From: Methanobacteriota archaeon
Lineage (GTDB): Archaea > Halobacteriota > Halobacteria > Halobacteriales > Halalkalicoccaceae
Length of the DNA: 17,414 nucleotides
Direction: 5' to 3'
NCBI GenBank assembly: GCA_022561895.1
Contig: JADFQH010000022.1
Coordinates: 1-17,414, forward strand
Shown here: piece by piece, positions 6,890-12,502 of the stretch
Layout of the letters: each line of letters begins with the position of its first letter
Numbering within the stretch: position 1 is the stretch's first letter
Made by a program: the position numbers and the translations under genes
The notes under the pieces: model-generated
What the model was told of the DNA's origin: nothing
What the model saw: only the letters and a program-made list of their open reading frames with translations
Databases searched by the model: none

Positions 6890-8353
6890 ATGGACCGACT
6901 CACAGATATCCTCTTTGCGATGACCGTTCTGCTCGCCGTGCTCGCTGCCACCACGGAGCAGTTTAGCTCGGTCCATCTCGTTCTCATGTATCTCTTTCTC
7001 ATCGCCATCGCGTTCAATCAGTACGATTCGCGTATCCACGGGGATATCTCGCCGTTGTTTTCCCTCCAGGTCGGGCTGACGTTCGGGCTGGGGACGATCC
7101 TCATCATCCTCGTCGTCGGCGGGCTTGGCTTCCGGCGACTCGAACTGCTTGCCGTCTTTTTTGTACTGTTTGCGTTCGTTCTTGCGCGGGACGATCTCGT
7201 CGGATTTCTACCGACCGCGGCCCCGTATCTCGGAGCCGCTGCGGCGGTGACCGGGATCTTTCTGTTTCATGCCCAGGAGTTCGGCTCCGGCTCCGGACTC
7301 GGGCTGTTTCCCGTGTTCGCCGCGATCGTCCTTGCGTTCAACCTGTTCGTTCTCCCCCGGTACGTCTCGGCCGATGCGGTCTACTGGACGGTCGCGACCG
7401 TCACCGCCGGGATAACGGCGATGAGCCTGCCTGCTGTTATCTACGGCGACTTCAGCCTCTGGATCTTCGAGGTCCGAACCTGGACCGGGAGCCTCTCGCC
7501 GCCGCTGCTCGACCGAGAGGTTCCGATCGTTCGCTCGATATTCGCGAACCCGAACACGTTTGGCCTGCTCGTGTTTCCCGGTGTCGTCGCGAGCGCCGTT
7601 ACGGCTCACCGTACCGTTACTCGGAGCTCCTACCCGCTGCTTGCGACCGTGCCACTGGGCTGTCTCGGGCTCACGGCGATCGGGTTGTATCTCTCGAACA
7701 GCCGTGCGAGCATGCTCGCGGCCGCAGTCGCGGTCGGGGTGTACGCCCTCGCCGTAACGAACAGACGGCTGATTCCAGCCATCGTGGTCGGGGTTTCCCT
7801 TCTCGTTCCCCTCTTTCTCACACTGGTGTACGTCGGGGTACTCCCGATCGATCCCGCACACCGCTTTACGCTGTGGCGCGCCGGAGTCGACGCGATGCGC
7901 CACGATTCTGGACTACTCGGCCAGGGGCTAGTCGGCACGGGAGCCGCGATCGAACCGTATCTAGATGATGGGGGCAGCGTCCACAGCTCCTATCTGTCGA
8001 TCGGCATTCGGGCGGGTCTGCTCGGTGGACTCGCCTACTGCGTGCTCGTTTTCGGCTCGCTGATCCACGGCGTCGCCGGCTATCGTCGCGTCAACGTTGG
8101 TATGCTCGCGCTCGCGACGGGGTTTGCCGTCCACCAGCTGTTCGAGGGCTACACGCTCTTCTCGCTCGGTCCCGGTTCGATCTTCGGTGCGCTCGCGATC
8201 GGCTACGTCATCGCGAGTCTCGCGGGTGAACCCGCCATCGGAGTTTCGAACGAGACCGAACACCGAGTTGGATCGGAACGCGCGACGAGGGAGAACGTGC
8301 GCTACGGTAGCGACGTGCAGTATCGAACCGAAAATCACAACGACAGGCTGTGA
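6890..8353 (+). CDS. O-antigen ligase/polymerase-like polytopic membrane protein
   Basis: The 487-residue protein has about ten to twelve hydrophobic segments. It carries blocks typical of the WaaL/Wzy (O-antigen ligase) superfamily. IFANPNTFG near 218-225 precedes a helix, and SNSRAS (269-274) follows a helix. A large external loop (about 320-372) with RFTLWRAG and GQGLVGTG leads to VHSSYLS (364-370) with H365. Such proteins join or polymerise lipid-linked glycans on the outer face of the membrane, which suggests surface polysaccharide or glycoprotein assembly. The C-terminal tail after about 455 is polar and charged. The ATG at 6890 starts just before the first membrane segment. The gene sits 124 bases after the OsmC gene; the only possible glycan partner nearby is the methyltransferase at 8596-9195. 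Confidence 0.85.
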   Translation: MDRLTDILFAMTVLLAVLAATTEQFSSVHLVLMYLFLIAIAFNQYDSRIHGDISPLFSLQVGLTFGLGTILIILVVGGLGFRRLELLAVFFVLFAFVLARDDLVGFLPTAAPYLGAAAAVTGIFLFHAQEFGSGSGLGLFPVFAAIVLAFNLFVLPRYVSADAVYWTVATVTAGITAMSLPAVIYGDFSLWIFEVRTWTGSLSPPLLDREVPIVRSIFANPNTFGLLVFPGVVASAVTAHRTVTRSSYPLLATVPLGCLGLTAIGLYLSNSRASMLAAAVAVGVYALAVTNRRLIPAIVVGVSLLVPLFLTLVYVGVLPIDPAHRFTLWRAGVDAMRHDSGLLGQGLVGTGAAIEPYLDDGGSVHSSYLSIGIRAGLLGGLAYCVLVFGSLIHGVAGYRRVNVGMLALATGFAVHQLFEGYTLFSLGPGSIFGALAIGYVIASLAGEPAIGVSNETEHRVGSERATRENVRYGSDVQYRTENHNDRL

Positions 8354-8401
8354 TCAACATCTGTGCTGAGACGAAGATATGGGGATCGGATCTCCTGATC
8401 G

Positions 8402-8509
8402 TTATCCACGAGCGCCGAGAGAAACAACTGAATGCTGACAGTTGAGACACGGCCGGAACCGCAGCGGCTCTCCACAGCGCGAACAGTGGCCTTCGGGGTG
8501 TGTTGTCAT
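8402..8509 (-). CDS. Very small CxxC zinc protein (35 residues)
   Basis: This frame is short and easily missed. From the ATG at 8509 it reads MTTHPEGHCSRCGEP, then LRFRPCLNCQH, and ends at a TAA (8402-8404). C9/C12 and C21/C24 form two CxxC knuckles with an 8-residue spacer, the first of them CxxCG, as in the many small CPxCG-related zinc proteins of haloarchaea. Four correctly paired cysteines in 35 codons are unlikely by chance. A TATA-like AT-rich element lies about 33 bases upstream (8540-8545), inside a perfect 7-bp inverted repeat. The gene faces the O-antigen ligase gene end to end and lies downstream of the methyltransferase gene on the same strand. Its role is unknown; members of this group act as small regulators or adaptors. 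Confidence 0.7.
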   Translation of the reverse strand: MTTHPEGHCSRCGEPLRFRPCLNCQHSVVSLGARG

Positions 8510-8525
8510 CGAGATCACTCCGAGA

Positions 8526-8549
8526 TAGGTTACAGCATCAAATAACCTA
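8526..8549 (-). promoter_or_regulatory. Inverted repeat over the promoter of the 35-residue zinc protein
   Basis: TAGGTTA (8526-8532) and TAACCTA (8543-8549) are perfect inverted copies with a 10-base spacer. The right arm overlaps the AT-rich stretch at 8540-8545, which would be the TATA region for the small gene starting at 8509. This looks like an operator for a dimeric repressor. Confidence 0.45.
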
Positions 8550-8595
8550 ATATTTTCTACGATATAGGCTCTATTTATTATATTTCAATGACGTA

Positions 8596-9195
8596 TTAGC
8601 GGGGTCGGAACACCCGGAGCGTGTCACGCCGGAGCGAAGCGGAATCGAGATGAACGAACCCGCGGTCGGTGAACAGCTGTTTCCAGTCGCGGTAGTAGAG
8701 TGGAAACTCGTCGTTAACGTAGTTTACGTCCTCGCCCTCGTTTCCTTCGTTTTCGACCGTGATGAGGCGGTTCATCGTGATTCGAGAGAGATCATCGAAG
8801 ACCCATTCGCTGTCCGGATGGAGATGCTGAAGCGTTTCGACGGAGAAAATCACGTCGAATCGTTCGTCTTCGAATCCGGCGATGACGTTCTCGATGGAGT
8901 CGGTGTAGAACGTTCCACAGGCCGCGAGCGCGGGATAGCTCTCTTCCATCACGTCGAGTGCCTCGGCGTTGATCTCGATCCCCGAGAGGTTTCTGTAGCC
9001 GTGGTCGTACAGATGGGCGAGATGGCGACCCGAGCTACAGCCCAGTTCGAGGACGGCTGGCTCTGAACTATTCAGTGAATCGAGAACGCGACGAATCCGT
9101 CGACTCGTCGTATTAGAGCCGTAATGGGCGTAGTACGCCGGGGAGAACTCTCCCGAGCGCCCCTTCCACTGGCGATGGACCTCGTCTGGGTTCAC
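8596..9195 (-). CDS. Class I SAM-dependent methyltransferase
   Basis: This 199-residue protein has a clear SAM-binding motif I, VLELGCSSGRHL (48-59), an acidic motif II in LSGIEINAEAL and a motif IV region FDVIFSVETLQHLHP, as in methyltransferase type 11/12 proteins. The substrate cannot be read from the sequence. Similar proteins modify sugars, lipids or small molecules, and the O-antigen-ligase-type neighbour makes a glycan substrate a possibility. The start is a GTG at 9195 preceded by a GAGG-like stretch on the coding strand. A TATA-like element (TACTATAGAG, minus strand of 9251-9260) about 60 bases upstream would leave a leader of some 30 bases. The AT-rich DNA after its stop (8540-8595) includes T-rich stretches suited to termination. 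Confidence 0.85.
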   Translation of the reverse strand: MNPDEVHRQWKGRSGEFSPAYYAHYGSNTTSRRIRRVLDSLNSSEPAVLELGCSSGRHLAHLYDHGYRNLSGIEINAEALDVMEESYPALAACGTFYTDSIENVIAGFEDERFDVIFSVETLQHLHPDSEWVFDDLSRITMNRLITVENEGNEGEDVNYVNDEFPLYYRDWKQLFTDRGFVHLDSASLRRDTLRVFRPR

Positions 9196-9316
9196 CTCGG
9201 GTATGAGGGGACCCGACGCTAAAACGACGCCGACTTCACGGGGACGTTGGCTCTATAGTAGCCGTTGACACTGTTCACACACTGGCCGCTCATTTCGCAA
9301 CCATGTGTGTATTGAC

Positions 9317-9325
9317 TTTTATAAG
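9317..9325. promoter_or_regulatory. TATA-like element in the 9196-9474 intergenic region
   Basis: TTTTATAAG is a good haloarchaeal TATA element on either strand. Read rightwards it would start a transcript near 9346-9350, inside the stem-loop element. Read leftwards it would give the methyltransferase gene a leader of about 100 bases. No gene follows on the plus strand, so the direction is undecided. Confidence 0.35.
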
Positions 9326-9401
9326 ATCTGTTGTAGTCCCCCAGACGGTGATCGCCCGTCTGGATCAGTGATCACCGGTAAACAGTTACAACAGTCCTTA
9401 T
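9321..9401. repeat. Nested inverted-repeat element (81 bases)
   Basis: The outer arms ATAAGATCTGTTGTA (9321-9335) and TACAACAGTCCTTAT (9387-9401) pair at 13 of 15 positions. Inside them CCAGACGG (9341-9348) and CCGTCTGG (9356-9363) form a perfect 8-bp hairpin. A third perfect pair, CGGTGATC (9346-9353) with GATCACCG (9370-9377), overlaps the left arm of that hairpin, so the two stems exclude each other. No open reading frame of note lies inside. Confidence 0.6.
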
Positions 9402-9474
9402 CAATGGTCACTAGAGGATACTCGTAGAATTTGTCGATTCTCGTTCGCTGAACAAACGACTGAATCCCTCTCGC

Positions 9475-9702
9475 TCAATCTCGACCGAGAATTCGGCTGG
9501 CGAGCGCTGCGGGCGAGCAGCTCGCGGCCTCGGGACCCAGATCCGTTCTCCGGCTGATCACTCTGCCCTCGCGCGAAACGACTACCGTGTACGTCATTCG
9601 ATCGCTGTTGATTCGGACCCGAAACCTGTTCCCTCCGTGTGTGAACTCCCGAGAATGTGTATAGCAGTCCGAAACGTTCTCACCCACAGTCATGTCAAAC
9701 AT
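9475..9702 (-). CDS. Small hypothetical protein
   Basis: A 75-residue protein of no family I recognise. The middle (GNRFRVRINSDRMTYTVVVSREGRVISRR) alternates polar and hydrophobic residues as in a small beta sheet, and the C-terminus (PEAASCSPAALASRIL) looks helical. Two starts are possible, the ATG at 9702 and the ATG at 9693 (72 residues). Overlapping TATA-like boxes on the minus strand (CTATATAG at 9718-9725 and GATATAAC at 9725-9732) lie 26-28 bases before the two starts, so either could be leaderless. The good promoter and haloarchaeal codon use support a real gene. Neighbours give no clue to its role. Confidence 0.6.
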   Translation of the reverse strand: MFDMTVGENVSDCYTHSREFTHGGNRFRVRINSDRMTYTVVVSREGRVISRRTDLGPEAASCSPAALASRILGRD

Positions 9703-9768
9703 AAATACGGTCTTGGACTATATAGTTATATCTGTCATATTGCTGCGGGCGGTGACCTCCCGTACACC

Positions 9769-10536
9769 TCAGATGTGCGATTTCGTGACGAGATCCTCGA
9801 AGGGTTGGTCGTTGAGCCAGAGACAGAGTTCCGAGAGCTGTTCGGTCGCGGCTTCGAACAGTCGTTCGCCTTTTTCGGCCGTGGCATCGCGCTGATCGCC
9901 GAAGACGCCGTTTTCGGAGTTGTCGAGACAGTCATAGAAAATCCGCGCGCCGTTCTGATGGGAGTCCTCGGTCGGGAACCGTGCGCCGCCCTCGTAGGCC
10001 TCTTCGAGGCGGTCCTCGCGAACGAGTTCGCCCGCGAGATGCTGGGTCATCGCGGTCTCCTTGGGACCGCCGTGCGGGCCGTTCTGCTCGAACAGTTCGG
10101 AGACGAGGGTCGGAATGCTTTCGTCCCACATCCACTCGATCGCGAACGCCTCGTTTCTAGCGTGGAGCCGCCGACCGACCTCTCTGAGATGGGCAACGTT
10201 ACCCCCATGAGCGTTGACGAATATCACCCGATCGATCCCGTGGTACGTGAGATTCGAGACGAGACTCTCCATGTAATCGCGAAAAACCGGTGCATCGATC
10301 CACATGGTTCCGTGAAACTGCCGGTGGTGCGGGCTGACGCCGACGTTGATCGTGGGCGTACAGAGAAAGCCCGCCCGGCTGGCCGCCTCGCGTGCGAGCG
10401 ACTCGGCGATGAGGTGGTCGGTCCCCTCGGGCAGGTGCGGGCCGTGCTGTTCGGTGCTTCCAACGGGTACGAGTGCGAGTGATTCCGTCTCGAAGTAGCT
10501 CCCGAGATCGGGCCACGTCTGGGCTGCAAGCTCCAT
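9769..10536 (-). CDS. Creatininase family amidohydrolase
   Basis: This 255-residue protein has the metal-binding set of the creatininase fold. GSTEQHGPHLPEGTD supplies E29, H31 and D40, NAHGGN supplies H110, and GGPKET supplies E160. SPHHRQFHGT (68-77) is another family block. The family includes creatinine amidohydrolase, the mycofactocin peptidase MftE and the archaeal formamide hydrolase ArfB of riboflavin and F420 synthesis. In an F420-producing archaeon the ArfB role is a fair guess, but it is not proven by sequence. The ATG at 10536 is chosen over 10611. It precedes the conserved core, and a TATA-like CCTATAG (minus strand, 10565-10571) lies about 32 bases upstream. The gene is divergent from the DUF1328 gene. 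Confidence 0.88.
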   Translation of the reverse strand: MELAAQTWPDLGSYFETESLALVPVGSTEQHGPHLPEGTDHLIAESLAREAASRAGFLCTPTINVGVSPHHRQFHGTMWIDAPVFRDYMESLVSNLTYHGIDRVIFVNAHGGNVAHLREVGRRLHARNEAFAIEWMWDESIPTLVSELFEQNGPHGGPKETAMTQHLAGELVREDRLEEAYEGGARFPTEDSHQNGARIFYDCLDNSENGVFGDQRDATAEKGERLFEAATEQLSELCLWLNDQPFEDLVTKSHI

Positions 10537-10569
10537 ACCGCTCTTTGTGAGGAATCTCCCTTCAACTAT

Positions 10570-10667
10570 AGGGATTATCGTCGCCAGCCGGACCGTGTCT
10601 TGCACTCGCACAGTCCACGTCGGTCGGGTAGTGAACAGGAGAGCGATGAGTCTTTACGATAATCCCT
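10570..10667. promoter_or_regulatory. Perfect 12-bp inverted repeat in a divergent promoter region
   Basis: AGGGATTATCGT (10570-10581) and ACGATAATCCCT (10656-10667) are perfect inverted copies 74 bases apart. The left arm overlaps the last base of the creatininase TATA-like box. Both arms therefore read ACGATAATCCCT towards their nearer gene. This suits a factor that binds once for each divergent promoter, or DNA looping between two sites. Confidence 0.5.
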
Positions 10668-10741
10668 CTCCGGTGGCGAGCACCCCACCGTGTCCCGACC
10701 TACGGCCAGCGGGCTGTCACTCCAACCGAACCGACACCATC

Positions 10742-10749
10742 GATATATG
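10742..10749 (+). promoter_or_regulatory. TATA-like box of the DUF1328 gene
   Basis: GATATATG lies 26-27 bases before the ATG at 10772, the spacing expected for a leaderless haloarchaeal mRNA. Confidence 0.5.
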
Positions 10750-10771
10750 TATGGATAGCGTACAGTAAGGC

Positions 10772-10975
10772 ATGGCTCAACTCAGTACCGCGATGGATCT
10801 CCTCACGCCGCTGCAGTTTACCGGCGGGTTCCTCCAGTACGCGATCGTCTTTTTCGTCCTCGCGCTCATCGCTGCCGCCGTCGGCGCGCGCGGCGTGGCG
10901 GGGATCTCGATGGAGATCGCACGCATCTTCATCGTCGTCTTCGTCATCCTCGCGATCGTCTCGCTGTTGCTCTGA
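10772..10975 (+). CDS. DUF1328 family small membrane protein
   Basis: The 67-residue protein has two membrane segments (about 20-38 and 48-66) joined by the short motif GARGVAGIS. Together with the IARIFIVVFVILAIVSLL C-terminal helix this is the hallmark of DUF1328 (YtjA-like) proteins. Their function is unknown, and in bacteria they are often stress-inducible. The length is normal for the family. A TATA-like box at 10742-10749 places the start of transcription at or next to the ATG. The gene stands alone, divergent from the creatininase-family gene. Confidence 0.85.
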   Translation: MAQLSTAMDLLTPLQFTGGFLQYAIVFFVLALIAAAVGARGVAGISMEIARIFIVVFVILAIVSLLL

Positions 10976-11230
10976 TCGCAACCCCATTGCCGAGAAAACC
11001 GACAGTCGCCGCATCGTCTGATGTAACTACAGCCCACCGAACCGCCGTGAAAAATGTACAGTTCACTGACCAGATCCGTTGATGTCAATCAGATATATTG
11101 AAAGACTAAGCAACCAGTCAACAGAACAGCACGGCAAACACTATTATGGCCGCACTCGAAGTGAAGATGCCGGAGACCTGTCAGAGGCACTTACGAAATC
11201 CCTCCGGTGGCGTTCTCCTTACGGAACTTT
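10976..11230. other. Gene-free stretch left of the tRNA-derived repeats
   Basis: No credible gene was found here. Frames across it (for instance from 11079 or 11146) run into the tRNA-derived repeats and look non-protein. One CCGACAG copy occurs at 10999-11005. The last part (11200-11230) has the same GC-rich hairpin-like character as the DNA just after the tRNA gene. Confidence 0.5.
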
Positions 11231-11271
11231 TCGCAGCGGAATGTATGGGCAGACGTGGATTTGAACCACGG
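11231..11271. repeat. Copy of tRNA 3' end and its downstream flank
   Basis: Bases 11231-11271 repeat 11452-11492 with three mismatches, including the first 20 bases without a mismatch. The repeat covers the last part of the tRNA-Ile gene (T arm, acceptor strand, discriminator) and 15 bases of downstream flank. Two of the three differences are compensatory within the T stem (CGTGG/CCACG here, CGCGG/CCGCG in tRNA-Ile), so the copied T arm is still perfectly paired. Confidence 0.7.
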
Positions 11272-11305
11272 TCGCAGACGAGCTGCTCCCTGATTCAAAT
11301 CCGCT
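11246..11305. repeat. tRNA-derived palindromic repeat, unit 1
   Basis: The unit begins with a tRNA 3'-end copy and continues to an inverted copy: GGATTTGAA (11257-11265) with TTCAAATCC (11294-11302). Between them is a small hairpin, GCAG (11274-11277) with CTGC (11283-11286). It aligns without gaps to unit 2, which lies 114 bases to the right, at 47 of 57 positions. Confidence 0.65.
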
Positions 11306-11313
11306 TGGATCCA

Positions 11314-11358
11314 GTTTTCGTGCTCACCGCTCACTTCGTTCGGGTTCGCACAGAAAAC
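11314..11358. repeat. Inverted repeat in the spacer between repeat units
   Basis: GTTTTCGTGC (11314-11323) pairs with GCACAGAAAAC (11348-11358) with one bulged base. It fills the spacer between tRNA-derived units 1 and 2. Confidence 0.5.
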
Positions 11359-11359
11359 A

Positions 11360-11419
11360 TGGGCCGACGCGGATTTGAACCTCAGTCGGAGCAAAGCTCC
11401 TCCCTGCTTCAAATCCTTG
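11360..11419. repeat. tRNA-derived palindromic repeat, unit 2
   Basis: The first 22 bases are identical to the 3' end of the tRNA-Ile gene (antisense view, 11467-11488). The rest matches unit 1, with GGATTTGAA (11371-11379) and TTCAAATCC (11408-11416) enclosing a hairpin, GGAGC (11388-11392) with GCTCC (11396-11400). Confidence 0.65.
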
Positions 11420-11431
11420 CGACATCACCCA

Positions 11432-11461
11432 TCCGCTGCTCGCGGAGTTGCTCGCAGCGGA
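11432..11461 (-). terminator. Hairpin just downstream of tRNA-Ile
   Basis: TCCGCTGC (11432-11439) and GCAGCGGA (11454-11461) form a perfect 8-bp stem with a 14-base loop, five bases beyond the tRNA 3' end. It may help 3' processing or termination of the tRNA transcript, though no T-run follows. Confidence 0.35.
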
Positions 11462-11466
11462 ATGTA

Positions 11467-11540
11467 TGGGCCGACGCGGATTTGAACCGCGGACCTCCCG
11501 GTTATCAGCCGAGCGCTCAACCTGACTGAGCTATCGGCCC
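11467..11540 (-). tRNA. tRNA-Ile (anticodon GAT)
   Basis: The minus strand gives a complete 74-base cloverleaf. The acceptor GGGCCGA pairs with TCGGCCC and is followed by discriminator A. The D stem is GCTC/GAGC, the anticodon stem CTCGG/CCGGG, and the anticodon loop CTGATAA carries GAT. The T arm is CGCGG-TTCAAAT-CCGCG. CCA is not encoded and no intron is seen. A TATA-like CTTAAA on the minus strand (11571-11576) lies about 33 bases upstream, giving a 5' leader of some six bases. Degenerate copies of its 3' end lie on the downstream side (11231-11419), as expected near a site used by integrating elements. Confidence 0.96.
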
Positions 11541-11589
11541 GAACGTATCTACACCTATTTCGGTTCGCTGTTTAAGCGTTTCTTTTTGA

Positions 11590-12081
11590 TTATGATCGCT
11601 CGCCGTCGTGGACATCGTAGCTCTCCGAACCGATGTCGACGGTCTCTTCGGACTCTTCGGCGTCGGGAAATCCATACGTGTAGACGTTCCCGCTCACGAA
11701 TCCATCCGTCTTTTTCTCGACGTACGGCCGGACGACAAACCGTTTCAACAGGCCGCGAAGGGCGTAACGACTCGGCGGCAGGACGAACAGAAACCCGATC
11801 GCGTCAGTAACCAGACCGGGCGTCAGCAGTAGTGCGCCAGCCGCGATTAGAAACCCCCCATCGAGCAGCTCATCGGTCGGCGCACGCCCCTCCGCGAGCG
11901 CCCGCTGAAAGCGCCGAACCGTATGACGCCCCTCCGCTCGAACGAACAAGGTCCCCAAAAGCGCCGTCAACACGACGAGCAACACCGTCACCGGCCACGA
12001 CAGCCAGTCGGCGACCACGATCAGGAAGATCGCGTCGACGAGGGGAACGATCAGCAGCACCGCCAGCAGGCGCTTCCACAT
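11590..12081 (-). CDS. FxsA family membrane protein
   Basis: The 163-residue protein has three hydrophobic segments (about 4-24, 28-46 and 74-104). It carries the FxsA signature, a GGFLIAAGALLLTPGLVTDAIG block followed by PPSRYALR. In E. coli FxsA reduces exclusion of phage T7 by the F plasmid; its normal cellular role is unknown. The C-terminal tail (about 121-163) is polar and acidic. The ATG at 12081 is preferred over the start at 12108 because it begins the first membrane segment directly and is preceded by a purine-rich AGAAGGGAG. The AT-rich TAAAACGTTTT element just upstream may hold the promoter. The gene ends 49 bases upstream of tRNA-Ile on the same strand. Confidence 0.85.
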   Translation of the reverse strand: MWKRLLAVLLIVPLVDAIFLIVVADWLSWPVTVLLVVLTALLGTLFVRAEGRHTVRRFQRALAEGRAPTDELLDGGFLIAAGALLLTPGLVTDAIGFLFVLPPSRYALRGLLKRFVVRPYVEKKTDGFVSGNVYTYGFPDAEESEETVDIGSESYDVHDGERS

Positions 12082-12152
12082 ACTCCCTTCTACTAGGTGC
12101 GCACGCAAAACGTTTTACATCAGTCGACCGTCGATGATCTGCACACGAGCGC

Positions 12153-12365
12153 TTACGCGCTCGCCGCTTCCAACTCCGTCGCCAGCATGACGTTCGCATA
12201 GGCCCACGCCTCGCGTCGCCACGAATCGGCGAGCTGTGGAGTGTGTGCCAACACCCTGCCGGTCTCACCACCCTCGACGATGAACGACGCGCTCCGGCCA
12301 TCGGGATCGGCCACCGTGATCGACGAAAGCGAGCCGTTGCGCCGCGTGATGTTGTATATGTGCAT
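12153..12365 (-). CDS. Small hypothetical protein
   Basis: This 70-residue protein belongs to no family I recognise. Residues 1-40 (RNGSLSSITVADPDG, SASFIVEGGETGRVLA) look like short beta strands, and 45-67 (LADSWRREAWAYANVMLATELE) like one amphipathic helix. The ATG at 12365 fits best: the frame continues upstream but becomes Arg- and Cys-rich and not protein-like. A TATA-like ATATACTGA lies about 35-40 bases upstream on the coding strand, and AAGGGA directly precedes the ATG. It diverges from the DUF255 protein gene. No function is proposed. Confidence 0.6.
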   Translation of the reverse strand: MHIYNITRRNGSLSSITVADPDGRSASFIVEGGETGRVLAHTPQLADSWRREAWAYANVMLATELEAASA

Positions 12366-12473
12366 ATATCCCTTGCAGATGCCTGCACGTCTATCACTAT
12401 CAGTATATCGATCAGTCAGTAATTGAAGAGGACAGTCGCAGCGAGCGATGCAAAAAAACCGCCGACCGGAGGG

Positions 12474-12480
12474 CCTTAAC
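12474..12480 (+). promoter_or_regulatory. TATA-like box of the DUF255 protein gene
   Basis: CCTTAAC is centred 26 bases before the ATG at 12503, the spacing for a leaderless mRNA. Confidence 0.4.
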
Positions 12481-12502
12481 ACGCGCCCGCCGTAGCGCCG
12501 GT

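Noticed and set aside
11146..11529. 127-codon frame with RRGFEP and ADLNRGPPGYQPSA motifs
   Set aside because: It is the antisense of tRNA-Ile and its repeat copies. Such peptide strings are well-known artefacts of tRNA genes and not proteins.
12374..12387. TGCAG-ATGC-CTGCA palindrome upstream of the 70-residue gene
   Set aside because: A 5-bp arm is too short to separate from chance in this DNA, although its place near a start was noted.
11870..12397. 175-codon minus-strand frame
   Set aside because: It overlaps both the FxsA gene and the 70-residue gene in another frame, is very Arg-rich and lacks a family signature. It is a shadow frame of GC-rich DNA.
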